Shown here one piece after another: positions 20,051-29,629 of a DNA stretch of 64,000 nucleotides. Positions within the stretch are counted from its first letter, which is position 1, and every line of letters begins with the position of its first letter. Below the pieces are notes generated by a model. The model saw only the letters and a list, made by a program, of their open reading frames with translations, was not told where the DNA came from and made no database searches. Source of the DNA: CAIZGX01 sp044239865 (GTDB lineage: Bacteria; Bacteroidota; Bacteroidia; Flavobacteriales_D; Sanyastnellaceae); NCBI GenBank assembly GCA_044239865.1, contig JBIIAO010000001.1, positions 310,001 to 374,000 of the forward strand, in the 5' to 3' direction. Both the position numbers and the translations under genes were made by a program.

Positions 20051-20051
20051 C

Positions 20052-21365
20052 ATGATGGAAAACACGCTCTCTCGCAAAAAGATTCAGAACGGATGGGCCA
20101 TGTACGATTGGGCCAACTCGGTTTACAACTTGGTAATAGGATCTACCATTTTTCCCATTTTTTATGATGTGATGACCTCCGTGAAAAATGCGGATGGAGT
20201 CGTTACGTCTTCCAAAGTACACGTATTCGGAACAACCCTAGAGAATACAGAGCTTATAAGTTATTCAACCGCATTCGGCCTTACAATTGTATGCTTGGTT
20301 TTGCCCATTCTTTCAGGTTTTGCAGATTATTATGGAAAGAAGAAATTCTTTTTGAAGTTTTTTTGTTACCTGGGTTCCCTCTCCTGTATGAGCCTTTATT
20401 TTTTCGATCCTGCAAACATGGAATTGAGCATACTAAGTGTCATTCTTGCGTGTATAGGTTTCTGGGGAAGCTATGCGTTTAGCAACAGCTTTTTGCCAAT
20501 AGTAGCGACAGAGGAAGAACAAGATAAACTCAGCGCAAAAGGATTTTCATTGGGATACTTGGGAAGTATGATTTTACTTATTTGTGCCTTGGTAGCTGTT
20601 ATGGTTGTTGCGAAAAGCGGACCTGAGAAAGTGATGATGATGCGTTATTCATTTATAGCAGTTGGAATTTGGTGGATGGGATTTGCACAGATAACATTTG
20701 CTAGATTGAAAGAGAGTGAACGCGTTCATTCGGAGAAGGCCAATGTATTTACCAAGGGGTTTTCGGAGTTAGGAAATGTTTTAAAGCAATTGAAAAATCT
20801 ACCTCAGTTAAAGGCTTATTTATTGGCCTTCTTCACGTTCAGCATGGGTATTCAAACCATTATGCAAATGGCCACTTACTTCGGTAAGAAGGAAGTGAAG
20901 TTGGAAACACTCAATTTAATTGTGGCTATTATCTTGGTTCAGATAATTGCGATTCCGGGAGCATATCTTTTTTCGAAGTTGTCGAATAAAATCGGGAATT
21001 TTTCAGTTTTGAAAATAGCGCTTGCCTTGTGGATGTTTATTTGCTTTTTTGCATTTTTCTTTGTTCAAGAAGGTCAAGTTATGATGTTCTACATTGTTGC
21101 AGGACTTATTGGTTTTATTATGGGGGGAACGCAATCTATAGCGCGAAGCACTTATTCGAAATTAATTCCCGGAACAAAAGACACTGCGTCGTTCTTTAGT
21201 TTTTATGATGTAACTGAAAAAGTAGGATTAATCATCGGATTGATTTCCTTCGGATTTATTGAAGGGAAATTCAGCATGCGCTACAGTATTTTGGCGTTGA
21301 TTGTGTTCTTTGTTATTGGATTCGTTTTGATGTTCTTCATTCCGAAGAATAAGCAGGAAGCCTAA
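20052..21365 (+). CDS. MFS transporter, UMF1 / Atg22-like family
   Basis: This is a membrane transporter with about 12 hydrophobic segments over 437 residues. The opening NGWAMYDWANSVYN is the hallmark of the UMF1 (Atg22-like) branch of the major facilitator superfamily. GGTQSIARSTYSKLIP in the second half is also family-typical. Eukaryotic relatives export amino acids from vacuoles; the bacterial substrate is unknown. The frame opens with TTG at 20040 inside the upstream gene, so the ATG at 20052 is chosen. Its stop overlaps that of the convergent UbiA-family gene in the tetranucleotide CTAA. Confidence 0.9.
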   Translation: MMENTLSRKKIQNGWAMYDWANSVYNLVIGSTIFPIFYDVMTSVKNADGVVTSSKVHVFGTTLENTELISYSTAFGLTIVCLVLPILSGFADYYGKKKFFLKFFCYLGSLSCMSLYFFDPANMELSILSVILACIGFWGSYAFSNSFLPIVATEEEQDKLSAKGFSLGYLGSMILLICALVAVMVVAKSGPEKVMMMRYSFIAVGIWWMGFAQITFARLKESERVHSEKANVFTKGFSELGNVLKQLKNLPQLKAYLLAFFTFSMGIQTIMQMATYFGKKEVKLETLNLIVAIILVQIIAIPGAYLFSKLSNKIGNFSVLKIALALWMFICFFAFFFVQEGQVMMFYIVAGLIGFIMGGTQSIARSTYSKLIPGTKDTASFFSFYDVTEKVGLIIGLISFGFIEGKFSMRYSILALIVFFVIGFVLMFFIPKNKQEA

Positions 21366-22249
21366 ACAAACCTCAACACAAACCCACAAGTAATTCCTAC
21401 AGCCATGGTTATCTTCAAGATAAGACTGGCTTTGTGAAATCCTTCTTTTGAATTCGCTATGAAAACAGCGAATAAAGAAATTACGAGCGGAAGGCACATG
21501 CCCAATCCAATTAAATAAAGTGTTCCAATAGAATGATGTTGCGTGGCTGCAATAAAGAGCGCGACCCCTCCAATAATTAGGGCTGCGAACAAAAAGAGTA
21601 GGGCATAGATTCTGGCGGTTTGCGTTCCCATTACCACCGGCAAAGTTTTGTAGTTTTCGGCTGCGTCTCCGTCTGCATCTTCAATGTCTTTTATAATTTC
21701 TCTAGAGAAGTTCAGGGTAAAAGCGAAGCCAGCAAAAACGGTTGTCCAAAAGGCAATGTGCAAATTCGAAAGCTGCGGCCAAACACTCCACATGGGAATA
21801 ACGCCGATGCACAAAGAGACCAACAAGTTTCCTGATAATACGCGCTTCTTGAAGAAAGGTGTATACAATCCCAAGGCAATGGAAATTCCTATGGCTGCTA
21901 CAAACGGAAGATAAGAGTGCATGCTCTTTCCAACAAAAAACGAAATAAGAACACCCAATGTCGTTGCAATAATATGCGAAAGAATTACCACTCTTCGCTT
22001 CACTTTCGTTTCAACATATACTGCATCGGGCTTGTTAACGCGATCAACGCGAACATCGAAATAATCGTTAATGAAATTCCCCCCAGCAGTTATCAATACA
22101 ATGGTAAAAATCATACCTATGAACTGCATCCATTCTGCGAAATCTTTTGGGGCAATGGAGTGTGCATATCCAAAACGAAACGCGAACATGGCGAATACAA
22201 TCATAAGTAGATTGTTTGGTCGTGACATTTTGAACAGGGCCTGCGTCAT
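21362..22249 (-). CDS. UbiA-family prenyltransferase (geranylgeranylglycerol-phosphate geranylgeranyltransferase-like)
   Basis: This integral-membrane enzyme transfers a prenyl group from a diphosphate donor. The first Asp-rich motif NDYFDVRVD is at about residues 61-69 and the second, KDIEDADGD, near residue 185; about eight transmembrane segments are predicted. Flavobacterial proteins of this type are usually annotated as geranylgeranylglycerol-phosphate geranylgeranyltransferases, but the acceptor is not known from sequence. It has 295 residues. It lies 10 nt upstream of the MOSC gene's stop and probably follows it in one transcript. Confidence 0.85.
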   Translation of the reverse strand: MTQALFKMSRPNNLLMIVFAMFAFRFGYAHSIAPKDFAEWMQFIGMIFTIVLITAGGNFINDYFDVRVDRVNKPDAVYVETKVKRRVVILSHIIATTLGVLISFFVGKSMHSYLPFVAAIGISIALGLYTPFFKKRVLSGNLLVSLCIGVIPMWSVWPQLSNLHIAFWTTVFAGFAFTLNFSREIIKDIEDADGDAAENYKTLPVVMGTQTARIYALLFLFAALIIGGVALFIAATQHHSIGTLYLIGLGMCLPLVISLFAVFIANSKEGFHKASLILKITMAVGITCGFVLRFV

Positions 22250-22259
22250 GGTAAATATT

Positions 22260-23063
22260 TTATGGGTTGAAGTTAGTGAAAACTTTCACTTCAGAATGAA
22301 TATCAATGGATTCTGTTTGAATAGGATAGTACAAATCGCCAAGAATTACTTTATTCTTCACCGTTCGCAATTTCGCGAGTTCACGCATGACGTCGGTGCG
22401 ATAAATGCCTGTGTCTGGATTGACATTGATCATCCGGCACCTGCCGCAAGGTTTTGCTTTCCGAAGTAATACATTACCAATCTTAATTTCCTGCCATTCG
22501 TCTTCCTCGAATGGACGTTCGGTTTTGAAAAGTAAATTTGGACGAAAATATCGTGCGTCGATTGGTTCTTCCAATTTTGCATTCAATGCGTCGAGTGAAG
22601 CGGTTCCAATGATTAAAATTGGAAAACTGTCTGCGAATGAACTTGGCGTTTGCTCTCCTGTTAGTGGAGACGTTTCCATTCGTTCGGGATGAAGGGGCAT
22701 GCGTATGAGTCGCACTTCTTCCTTCAAAAAATCAGAAAAGAAAGAGTTGAAGTTTTCTCCTTCCTCATATCCGAAAACTTCAGAATCCCAAACTTTCGAT
22801 TCAATTTTATCGGAATGGAATTCGTTTGCATGAATGGAAAGATTTGCTGTTTTTGTGTTGAAGGAAAATTGGAATCCTTCTTCATTCAAGGATATCTTAA
22901 CGAGCGAAAGTTCTGGTCTTTCACGTCGGGTGATGAATTTGTTTTCAGCATCGACTAGCATCCAATTGCGGTCGAAAGAAATTCCATGTTGAAGGATTTC
23001 CGCAGAGGACAGCTCTATGCCGTTCAACGATTTTATAGGGTAAATTGAAATTGACTTCAACAT
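22260..23063 (-). CDS. MOSC-domain protein (YcbX/mARC-like)
   Basis: The protein has an N-terminal MOSC_N beta-barrel (SISIYPIKSLNGIEL, then GISFDRNWMLVD) and a C-terminal MOSC domain ending with the conserved cysteine motif PCGRCRMINVNPDTG. MOSC proteins carry sulfur or the molybdenum cofactor and reduce N-hydroxylated compounds in the better-studied members. The open frame extends to 23141, but the ATG at 23063 gives the natural N-terminus MLKSISIYP and 267 residues. A near-consensus box TACCTTCG (23069-23076) ends 6 nt before this ATG. It is divergent from hemE. Confidence 0.88.
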   Translation of the reverse strand: MLKSISIYPIKSLNGIELSSAEILQHGISFDRNWMLVDAENKFITRRERPELSLVKISLNEEGFQFSFNTKTANLSIHANEFHSDKIESKVWDSEVFGYEEGENFNSFFSDFLKEEVRLIRMPLHPERMETSPLTGEQTPSSFADSFPILIIGTASLDALNAKLEEPIDARYFRPNLLFKTERPFEEDEWQEIKIGNVLLRKAKPCGRCRMINVNPDTGIYRTDVMRELAKLRTVKNKVILGDLYYPIQTESIDIHSEVKVFTNFNP

Positions 23064-23068
23064 AAAAA

Positions 23069-23076
23069 CGAAGGTA
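23069..23076 (-). promoter_or_regulatory. Putative promoter -7 box for the MOSC gene
   Basis: TACCTTCG on the minus strand differs from TAnnTTTG by one base (C for the third T). It ends 6 nt before the ATG at 23063, so the transcript would be nearly leaderless. It is arranged back to back with the hemE box. Confidence 0.4.
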
Positions 23077-23090
23077 GCGCATGTCTGATG

Positions 23091-23098
23091 TATTTTTG
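23091..23098 (+). promoter_or_regulatory. Putative promoter -7 box for hemE
   Basis: TATTTTTG matches TAnnTTTG exactly. It lies between two candidate ATG codons of hemE (23081 and 23105) and so selects the second, from which it is separated by 6 nt. A leaderless transcript is predicted. Confidence 0.6.
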
Positions 23099-23104
23099 CA
23101 CCAC

Positions 23105-24136
23105 ATGAATTTGCAGAACAATTTATTGCTTCGCGCTGCAAGAGGCGAGCAAGTCGAGCGCACCCCTGTTTGGGTTATGCGTCAAGCAGGAAGAGTGCTT
23201 CCTGAATACAGAGCCACTCGCGCAAGAGCGGGTTCGTTCATTACATTGGTTCGCACACCTGAATTGGCGTGCGAAGTAACACTTCAACCTGTTGATATTT
23301 TAGGAGTCGACGCAGCCATAATTTTCTCAGACATCTTAGTTATCCCCGAAGCCATGGGGTTGCCGTATGAGATGGACGAAGGGAAGGGACCGCGTTTTCC
23401 GAACACCATAAAAACGAAAGAAGATTTGGCGAGGCTTTCAACCACGGAGATTGAAGGCAAGTTGAATTATGTTGCGGAAGCCTTGAAGTTGACGAAGCAA
23501 GAATTAAATGGAAGAGTGCCGTTGATTGGCTTCGCGGGAGCACCCTTCACGCTTTTTTGTTACATGATTGAAGGGCAGGGGAGCAAGGAATTTGCGAAAG
23601 CACGAAGAATGATGCGTGAGAATCCTGAGTTGGCTCATGCTTTACTTTCAGCGATTTCAGATGCGACGATTTCTTATTTGAAAATGCAAATAGCATCGGG
23701 AGCTGATTTGATTCAGTTGTTCGATTCATGGGCTGGTGTTTTGGGGCCTGATACATACCGAGAGTTTTCACTTCCATATATAAATAGAATTTTAGCGGCT
23801 ATACCTGATGTTCCGAGAACCGTTTTCGCAAAGGGAGCGTGGTATGCAATAGAAGATTTCGCAAACTCTCCATGTGAGACAATCGGACTCGACTGGACCA
23901 TTCAACCAGAATTGGCACGGAAATGGGCAGGAGCGAAAACAGTGCAAGGAAACTTAGACCCTTCGGTGCTCTATGGTGACTTTGCGAGTATAAAAAAAGC
24001 CACAAGAGAAATGCTTCAAAAGTTTGGAACTCAAAAACATATTGCTAACTTAGGCCACGGAGTTTATCCAGATATTTCTCCAGACAACCTAAAATGCTTT
24101 ATTGATACCATAAAAGAATACCCTAACGAAAAGTAA
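23105..24136 (+). CDS. hemE: Uroporphyrinogen III decarboxylase
   Basis: HemE removes four carboxyl groups from uroporphyrinogen III to give coproporphyrinogen III in haem synthesis. The active-site opening [12 protein letters not shown] and the following [10 protein letters not shown] are intact, as are [29 protein letters not shown] and the late [10 protein letters not shown]. From the ATG at 23105 ([15 protein letters not shown]) it has 343 residues, like other family members; an upstream ATG at 23081 would add eight residues but overlaps the promoter box. The next gene begins 1 nt after the stop. Confidence 0.97.
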   Translation: MNLQNNLLLRAARGEQVERTPVWVMRQAGRVLPEYRATRARAGSFITLVRTPELACEVTLQPVDILGVDAAIIFSDILVIPEAMGLPYEMDEGKGPRFPNTIKTKEDLARLSTTEIEGKLNYVAEALKLTKQELNGRVPLIGFAGAPFTLFCYMIEGQGSKEFAKARRMMRENPELAHALLSAISDATISYLKMQIASGADLIQLFDSWAGVLGPDTYREFSLPYINRILAAIPDVPRTVFAKGAWYAIEDFANSPCETIGLDWTIQPELARKWAGAKTVQGNLDPSVLYGDFASIKKATREMLQKFGTQKHIANLGHGVYPDISPDNLKCFIDTIKEYPNEK

Positions 24137-24137
24137 A

Positions 24138-25349
24138 ATGAATATGAAACGTTTATTATTAGCAGTTTTAGTGCTTGCTACAGTTGGAGCAACAGCACAA
24201 AAGAAGTCCGATAAGGCTGCTGCGCCTCAAGGAATAATTACCAATGGTAACTTTGATGATTTTGAATCCAAAGATTTAAAGGCTGTAGGTCTAGTTGCCT
24301 TAGCAAAGCCTTGGATGTCGCCGAATAGCGCTAACGCTGATTTGTTCTCAAAGGATGTGAAAAGTGTGAAATTTAAAATCCCTGCAAATGAGCATGGTTT
24401 TCAAGATGCATTATCGGGTTCGAGTTATGCCGGATTTAGAGCATATTCGAAAGATAAGGATCCGAAGAAATCGAGAACTTATTTGCAAATTAAGTTAAAC
24501 CAAAAGCTAGTGAAAGGACAGCAATATTGTGTAAAGTATAGCTTGTCATTGTCTGACCTTTCAAAGTTTGCAGTGAATAATGTTGGAGTTTATATCTCAG
24601 AAAAGAAGTTGCAGTTTACGAATACTAACGCAATTATGGTTGAACCTCAGATTACTATTTCAGATAATATCTCGGTTAATATCACGGATGGTTGGGAGAA
24701 TATCTGCGGGACATATACTGCAGTAGGCGGGGAAGAGTACATTATTATTGGTGGATTTGGTGCTGAGGATAAAATGAAGGTCGAGAAAATGAAAAAGTCA
24801 GCGGATACTGATAAAAAAATTAAAGCAGCAGGTATTACTTCGACTACGGTTTCGAATGATGCTTACTACTATATAGACAATGTGGATATTGTTCCTGTTG
24901 AGGCTAAAAGTCAATGTGACTGTGCGAAGAAGAGTAAGCCACAAGCGCAATTCATATACAGCAGTTCTGTAGCAAGAGCAACAGGCGCAAAACCGGCAGA
25001 TATTATTAACGCAACCGTTGTTTATTTTGCTGGATTGTCTGAGTTTATCCCAGGGCAGTTCGATTCCAATATTGAAGAAACGGCTGCATTGTTGAAAGCG
25101 AATCCTGCCTTGAATGTTGAGTTAATTGGACACTCGGATATGGATGAAACAGCTGAGGCTAAGCTAGATGAGGAAGTTGCGAATATGGCCCAGAAGCGTG
25201 CGATTTCTGTAAAAGAAGCACTCGTTGGATATGGCATTAACTCATCTAGAATCAGCGTGAGTTTTGTAGATGATTCACAACCTGCGAACACATTTAATTC
25301 TCCATCTGGGCATGCTCAGAATAGAAGAGTAGTGTTCAAGGTTAAATAA
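24138..25349 (+). CDS. OmpA-family outer-membrane protein with N-terminal NGNFDD-type domain
   Basis: This is a secreted, peptidoglycan-anchoring envelope protein of 403 residues. A signal peptide ends near ATAQ. Residues of about 30-260 form an N-terminal domain beginning IITNGNFDDFE and containing paired cysteines (YCVKYS, ENICGTY) and a final CDC pair; it is shared with the next gene. The C-terminal OmpA domain has LIGHSDMDE and NRRVVFKV, retaining the Asp and Arg that bind peptidoglycan. Its start is 1 nt from the hemE stop, so read-through from hemE is possible. An intrinsic terminator follows. Confidence 0.85.
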   Translation: MNMKRLLLAVLVLATVGATAQKKSDKAAAPQGIITNGNFDDFESKDLKAVGLVALAKPWMSPNSANADLFSKDVKSVKFKIPANEHGFQDALSGSSYAGFRAYSKDKDPKKSRTYLQIKLNQKLVKGQQYCVKYSLSLSDLSKFAVNNVGVYISEKKLQFTNTNAIMVEPQITISDNISVNITDGWENICGTYTAVGGEEYIIIGGFGAEDKMKVEKMKKSADTDKKIKAAGITSTTVSNDAYYYIDNVDIVPVEAKSQCDCAKKSKPQAQFIYSSSVARATGAKPADIINATVVYFAGLSEFIPGQFDSNIEETAALLKANPALNVELIGHSDMDETAEAKLDEEVANMAQKRAISVKEALVGYGINSSRISVSFVDDSQPANTFNSPSGHAQNRRVVFKVK

Positions 25350-25368
25350 TCAAAATAAGAATTATTAT

Positions 25369-25408
25369 GGGGGAGCTTGCAATAAAATGCACTCCCCCTT
25401 TGTTTTAT
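25369..25408 (+). terminator. Intrinsic terminator after the first OmpA-family gene
   Basis: GGGGGAG (25369-25375) pairs with CTCCCCC (25392-25398), and an inner TGCA pairs with TGCA (25378-25381 with 25388-25391). The hairpin is followed by TTTGTTTT. It separates the two OmpA paralogues. Confidence 0.85.
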
Positions 25409-25424
25409 CTGTAATTCCATTCCT

Positions 25425-26567
25425 ATGAAAATAAGATTCTTTATTTTGACGCTATCATTTTTATTGCTGTTTTTAAAAACAGAAGATGTTATCTGTCAGA
25501 ATTTAGTATTGAATGGAAGTTTTGAAAAGAAACACTCGTGTCCCATTGACTACAACCAAGTTCAGCTTACCCATGTTGTTTCTTGGAGACAATTGGGAAA
25601 GGGGACTCCGGATTACTTTAATGCCTGTAGCCAAGCAGCGGGTGTTCCGAAAAATGTCTTTGGGGCTGAACCCGCAATTGATGGAGAGGCCTATGTTGGC
25701 CTTGTAACTTTTACCACAGGAAAAAAAAATTACAGAGAATATTTATGTTCGGAGCTTTCACGTCCGCTGGTTGCTGGAGAGTTGATTTGCATTGAAGCTA
25801 AAATATCTTCTGCTGATATATGTGCATTTTATTCTGACGGTTTTGGAGTATTGGTAAGTGAGAAGGAGCCCAGACAAATGGAACAAGAGTGCATCGTGTT
25901 AGATGCAACTGTTGAAAATCCCAAGTTGTATTTGTTAGATCAAATCGACGGGTGGGTAAAAATGGGGAATATATATAAAGCAAAGGGTGGAGAGCGGTTT
26001 ATTACACTAGGAAATTTTAAGCAGGATTCTGCAACGAATGTGTTACGTAGAACTGACAAGGGGAAGTATATGGGCGATTACAGCTATTTGTACATTGATG
26101 ATGTTGTTGTAAAACCTGTGAAATCTAAGTCGGAATGCTCGTGTGAGAATGAGGTTCTTCAATCTCTTGTTGTTGATCCCCCCTTGCAATTGAGTCAATA
26201 CGATGAAATTCGTTTAGATGATATCTTATTCGACTTTGATAGAAGTGTGCTTATTGATAGTGCGAAAAAAGAGTTGGATGAGGTTTATGATTTACTCAAA
26301 CGGAATAAAGCCATGTATCTAGAAGTTCAAGGACATACCGATAACAAAGGGAAGGACGAGTACAATGTGGCCTTGTCAAAGAAAAGAGCAGCCAGCGTTG
26401 TGCAATATCTGACGAAGAAAGGAATTGATTCCTCTCGTCTTCAAGTAAAATATTTCGGAGCATCAAAACCAGTTAAGCCTAACGAGTCAGAAGATGGTCG
26501 AGCTAAAAATAGAAGAGTCGAATTCAGAGTTCTACAAAAACGCTTCGAGCTGATTAAAAGCAATTAA
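25425..26567 (+). CDS. OmpA-family outer-membrane protein, paralogue of the preceding gene
   Basis: The protein has 380 residues with a signal peptide ending near VICQ. The N-terminal domain starts [14 protein letters not shown], continues with [15 protein letters not shown] and YREYLCSEL, and ends in a CSCE pair; this domain type recurs in Bacteroidota OmpA proteins. The C-terminal OmpA domain is canonical: [19 protein letters not shown] and NRRVEFRVL. The clear strand, YLYIDDVVV, before the CSC pair is shared with the paralogue upstream. Its stop shares TTAA with the obg stop on the other strand. Confidence 0.87.
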   Translation: MKIRFFILTLSFLLLFLKTEDVICQNLVLNGSFEKKHSCPIDYNQVQLTHVVSWRQLGKGTPDYFNACSQAAGVPKNVFGAEPAIDGEAYVGLVTFTTGKKNYREYLCSELSRPLVAGELICIEAKISSADICAFYSDGFGVLVSEKEPRQMEQECIVLDATVENPKLYLLDQIDGWVKMGNIYKAKGGERFITLGNFKQDSATNVLRRTDKGKYMGDYSYLYIDDVVVKPVKSKSECSCENEVLQSLVVDPPLQLSQYDEIRLDDILFDFDRSVLIDSAKKELDEVYDLLKRNKAMYLEVQGHTDNKGKDEYNVALSKKRAASVVQYLTKKGIDSSRLQVKYFGASKPVKPNESEDGRAKNRRVEFRVLQKRFELIKSN

Positions 26568-27565
26568 TTCGTTTTCGAATTAATGCTGTCCCAAATCACG
26601 TCCTTCAATTCGTCAATGTTCTTTTCACCGACAGATGAAATAAACACATGCTTGATGCCGCGAGGTAAGAGCTTTTTCATTTGCTTCTCCATAACGTCGT
26701 CTATCATATCACATTTCGTAATTGCTAGGATGCGCGGTTTATCGAGCAATTCAGCATTGAATTTCTTCAATTCATTCAATAAAATTTTGTACTCTGCTTT
26801 AATGTCATTGGAATCGCAAGGAACCATGAACAACAACGTTGCGTTGCGCTCAATGTGACGCAGGAAGCGATGTCCAAGACCTTTTCCTTCTGATGCTCCT
26901 TCAATAATTCCAGGGATATCGGCCATGACGAAACTGCGATCGTTGCGGTAACGCACCATTCCTAAATTCGGAACAAGAGTTGTAAACGGATAATCGGCAA
27001 TCTCTGGTTTAGCAGCAGAAACAACAGAAAGCAACGTCGATTTTCCAGCATTCGGAAATCCAACCAATCCAACATCGGCAAGAACTTTCAATTCAAGAAT
27101 TTTCCATTCTTCAACACCCTCTTCTCCCGGTTGAGCGTAATCAGGTGCTTGGTTTACAGCGGTCTTGAAATTGTGATTCCCTAAACCACCACGTCCACCT
27201 TTTGCAATAATGTATTCTTGTCCTACCTCATTTATTTCACAAAGCACTTCGCCTGTTTCAACATCGCGGGCTATTGTGCCTATTGGAACTTCCAAATACT
27301 CGTCGCTTCCTTGCTTTCCAGATTTGTGTGAACTGCTTCCACCTTCGCCCGGCTCAGCAATAACGTGCTTGCGGAACTTCAAGTGAAGCAGAGTCCAAAT
27401 GTTTTGGTTTCCACGAAGAATAATGTGTCCACCTCTTCCGCCGTTTCCCCCATCAGGACCTCCACGCGGAACGAATTTCTCTCTGTGCATGTGTCGAGAC
27501 CCTGCACCGCCGTCGCCTGAACGACAACAAATTTTTACGTAATCAACGAAGTTTGAATTGCTCAT
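26564..27565 (-). CDS. obg: GTPase Obg
   Basis: This is a ribosome-associated, essential GTPase involved in 50S assembly and growth control. The N-terminal glycine-rich Obg fold is complete ([34 protein letters not shown]). The G domain has P-loop GFPNAGKST at about 169-177, switch region [21 protein letters not shown] and the specificity motif TKCD. It has 333 residues and lacks the long C-terminal OCT domain of some relatives. The ATG overlaps the adk stop by 4 nt (ATGA), so adk-obg are coupled. Confidence 0.97.
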   Translation of the reverse strand: MSNSNFVDYVKICCRSGDGGAGSRHMHREKFVPRGGPDGGNGGRGGHIILRGNQNIWTLLHLKFRKHVIAEPGEGGSSSHKSGKQGSDEYLEVPIGTIARDVETGEVLCEINEVGQEYIIAKGGRGGLGNHNFKTAVNQAPDYAQPGEEGVEEWKILELKVLADVGLVGFPNAGKSTLLSVVSAAKPEIADYPFTTLVPNLGMVRYRNDRSFVMADIPGIIEGASEGKGLGHRFLRHIERNATLLFMVPCDSNDIKAEYKILLNELKKFNAELLDKPRILAITKCDMIDDVMEKQMKKLLPRGIKHVFISSVGEKNIDELKDVIWDSINSKTN

Positions 27566-28137
27566 GCTAATGTGTCTATTGCACTGAACAAGCGATTAGA
27601 GATTTCATCCAACTCACCAATTCCGTCTATTGCAAAAAATTTATTTTGTCCTTTGTAATATTCAGCCACTGGCGCTGTTTCTCTCTTGTATACTTCAATG
27701 CGATTTCTAACAATGGAGATATCACCATCGTCGGCACGTCCAGAAGTTTCTGCGCGGCCTAATAAACGCTTCTCCAATTCAGCTTCTTCAACTTCTAAAG
27801 CCAACATGCATGAAATACTTTGTTCTTTTTCACTTAACATTTCGTCAAGAGCCAAGGCTTGCGGAGAAGTTCTTGGGAAGCCGTCGAAAATGAATCCTTT
27901 TGCTTCCGGAAACGCTTCCAACTCACTCTTCAACATGTTAATAGTCACTTCATCAGGCACCAAATTCCCAGCGTCCATGAAGCTTTTAGCAAGCGTACCT
28001 AGGGATGTAGCTTCTTTGATGTTTTTGCGGAAAATATCTCCTGTGCTCAAATGCACTAGGTTGTATCTGTTCACTAAACGTTCGCTTTGGGTTCCTTTTC
28101 CGGCTCCCGGAGGGCCGAAGAGTACAATGTTAATCAT
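27562..28137 (-). CDS. adk: Adenylate kinase
   Basis: Adk interconverts ATP plus AMP and two ADP. The P-loop [10 protein letters not shown] is at the N-terminus, with [16 protein letters not shown] and the short LID segment. The LID ([12 protein letters not shown]) lacks the zinc cysteines, so this is the short form of 191 residues. The open frame continues upstream to 28203, but a promoter box TACATTTG at 28160-28167 lies within that extension, so the ATG at 28137 (MINIVLFG) is the start. Confidence 0.96.
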   Translation of the reverse strand: MINIVLFGPPGAGKGTQSERLVNRYNLVHLSTGDIFRKNIKEATSLGTLAKSFMDAGNLVPDEVTINMLKSELEAFPEAKGFIFDGFPRTSPQALALDEMLSEKEQSISCMLALEVEEAELEKRLLGRAETSGRADDGDISIVRNRIEVYKRETAPVAEYYKGQNKFFAIDGIGELDEISNRLFSAIDTLA

Positions 28138-28159
28138 GTCTTTGGGTTGAATTGAGCTG

Positions 28160-28167
28160 CAAATGTA
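28160..28167 (-). promoter_or_regulatory. Putative promoter -7 box for adk-obg
   Basis: TACATTTG on the minus strand matches TAnnTTTG exactly. The predicted transcript starts near 28155 with a leader of about 18 nt, and the box excludes the upstream in-frame start codon of adk. Confidence 0.55.
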
Positions 28168-28233
28168 CAACACACGCATGGTTTTCGTGGTGTTTTCGGC
28201 CATCTGAATTATCTTCGCAGAAATAAAGAAATT

Positions 28234-29622
28234 ATGAATTACGATGTAATTGTTTTAGGAACCGGACCAGGCGGATATGTAACTGCAATTCGCGCTAGTC
28301 AATTGGGATTGAAAACGGCGGTTATCGAACGCGAAGCCTTGGGCGGAATTTGTTTGAACTGGGGCTGTATTCCAACCAAAGCTCTTTTGAAGAGCGCATC
28401 GGTTTTTGAATATATCAACCACGCAAAAGAATACGGAATTGAAGTGACTGGTGCCAAGGCAGATTTTGCTGGTGTGGTGAAAAGAAGTCGCGGTGTTGCC
28501 GACGGCATGAGCAAAGGTGTTCAATTCTTAATGAAGAAGAACAAGATTGATGTTATTATGGGAAGTGGAAAGGTTCTAGCCGGCAAAAAAATCCAAGTAA
28601 CTGGTGCCGATGGAACTGTTCTCGAAGTAAGCGGAAAGAATATCATTATCGCAACTGGCGGACGTTCACGCAACTTGCCGAACATGCCACAAGACGGAAA
28701 GAAAATTCTTGGTTACCGCGAAGCCATGACTATGGCAGAGCAGCCGAAATCTATGGTAATCGTAGGTTCCGGTGCGATAGGAGTAGAGTTCGCTTATTTC
28801 TACAATGCAATGGGAACGAAAGTAACCATTGTTGAATATGCTGCAAACGTAGTTCCTGTGGAAGACGAGGATATCTCTAAAGCATTGGCAAAATCTTTCA
28901 AATCTTCTGGAATTGAAATTCATACTTCATCAGAGGTAACTTCAGTTGACACAACTGGACAAGGATGTAAAGTGCATGTGAAAAGCGCAAGCGGAGAACA
29001 AGTTATTGAATGCGATGTGGTATTGTCGGCAGCAGGTGTTGTGGCAAACATTGAAAATATTGGTTTGGAAGATGTAGGTATTGTTACCGACAAAGGAAAG
29101 ATCATGGTAGATAAATTCTATCAAACAAACATCCCAGGTTACTATGCTATCGGAGATTGCGTACCGGGTCAATCGTTGGCTCACGTTGCAAGTGCGGAAG
29201 GAATTACTTGCGTTGAAAAAATTGCAGGTCACCACCCACAAGCTATCGATTACAACAACATCCCAGGTTGTACCTACTGCTCGCCAGAGATCGCGAGTGT
29301 TGGATACACCGAGAAGGCTGCGAAAGAAGCTGGATACGAATTGAAGATTGGTAAGTTTCCATTCAGTGCTTCTGGAAAGGCTAGTGCTGCTGGACACAAA
29401 GACGGTTTCGTGAAATTAATTTTCGATGCGAAATACGGTGAATTGTTGGGCGCGCATTTGATTGGTGCGAACGTTACTGAAATGATTGCAGAGTGTGTTG
29501 CCTTGCGCAAGTTGGAAACAACAGGTATGGAGTTGGTGAAGACCATTCACCCGCATCCAACCATGAGCGAAGCCATTATGGAAGCTGCTGCTGCTGCTTA
29601 CGGAGAGGTGATTCACTTGTAA
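28234..29622 (+). CDS. lpd: Dihydrolipoyl dehydrogenase
   Basis: This FAD enzyme reoxidises the dihydrolipoyl arm of the 2-oxoacid dehydrogenase complexes, here presumably including SucAB. The FAD-binding GTGPGG is at residues 9-14, the redox disulfide in GGICLNWGC at C40 and C45, the NAD-binding GSGAIGVEFA in the middle and the catalytic HPHPTMSEA at the C-terminus. It has 462 residues. It is divergent from adk; a one-mismatch box TATCTTCG lies at 28210-28217. The next gene begins 7 nt after its stop. Confidence 0.96.
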   Translation: MNYDVIVLGTGPGGYVTAIRASQLGLKTAVIEREALGGICLNWGCIPTKALLKSASVFEYINHAKEYGIEVTGAKADFAGVVKRSRGVADGMSKGVQFLMKKNKIDVIMGSGKVLAGKKIQVTGADGTVLEVSGKNIIIATGGRSRNLPNMPQDGKKILGYREAMTMAEQPKSMVIVGSGAIGVEFAYFYNAMGTKVTIVEYAANVVPVEDEDISKALAKSFKSSGIEIHTSSEVTSVDTTGQGCKVHVKSASGEQVIECDVVLSAAGVVANIENIGLEDVGIVTDKGKIMVDKFYQTNIPGYYAIGDCVPGQSLAHVASAEGITCVEKIAGHHPQAIDYNNIPGCTYCSPEIASVGYTEKAAKEAGYELKIGKFPFSASGKASAAGHKDGFVKLIFDAKYGELLGAHLIGANVTEMIAECVALRKLETTGMELVKTIHPHPTMSEAIMEAAAAAYGEVIHL

Positions 29623-29629
29623 GAATAAC

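Noticed and set aside
25369..25408. Riboswitch or attenuator before the second OmpA gene
   Set aside because: The structure is a simple GC hairpin with a T tract following a stop codon, best explained as a terminator of the upstream gene.
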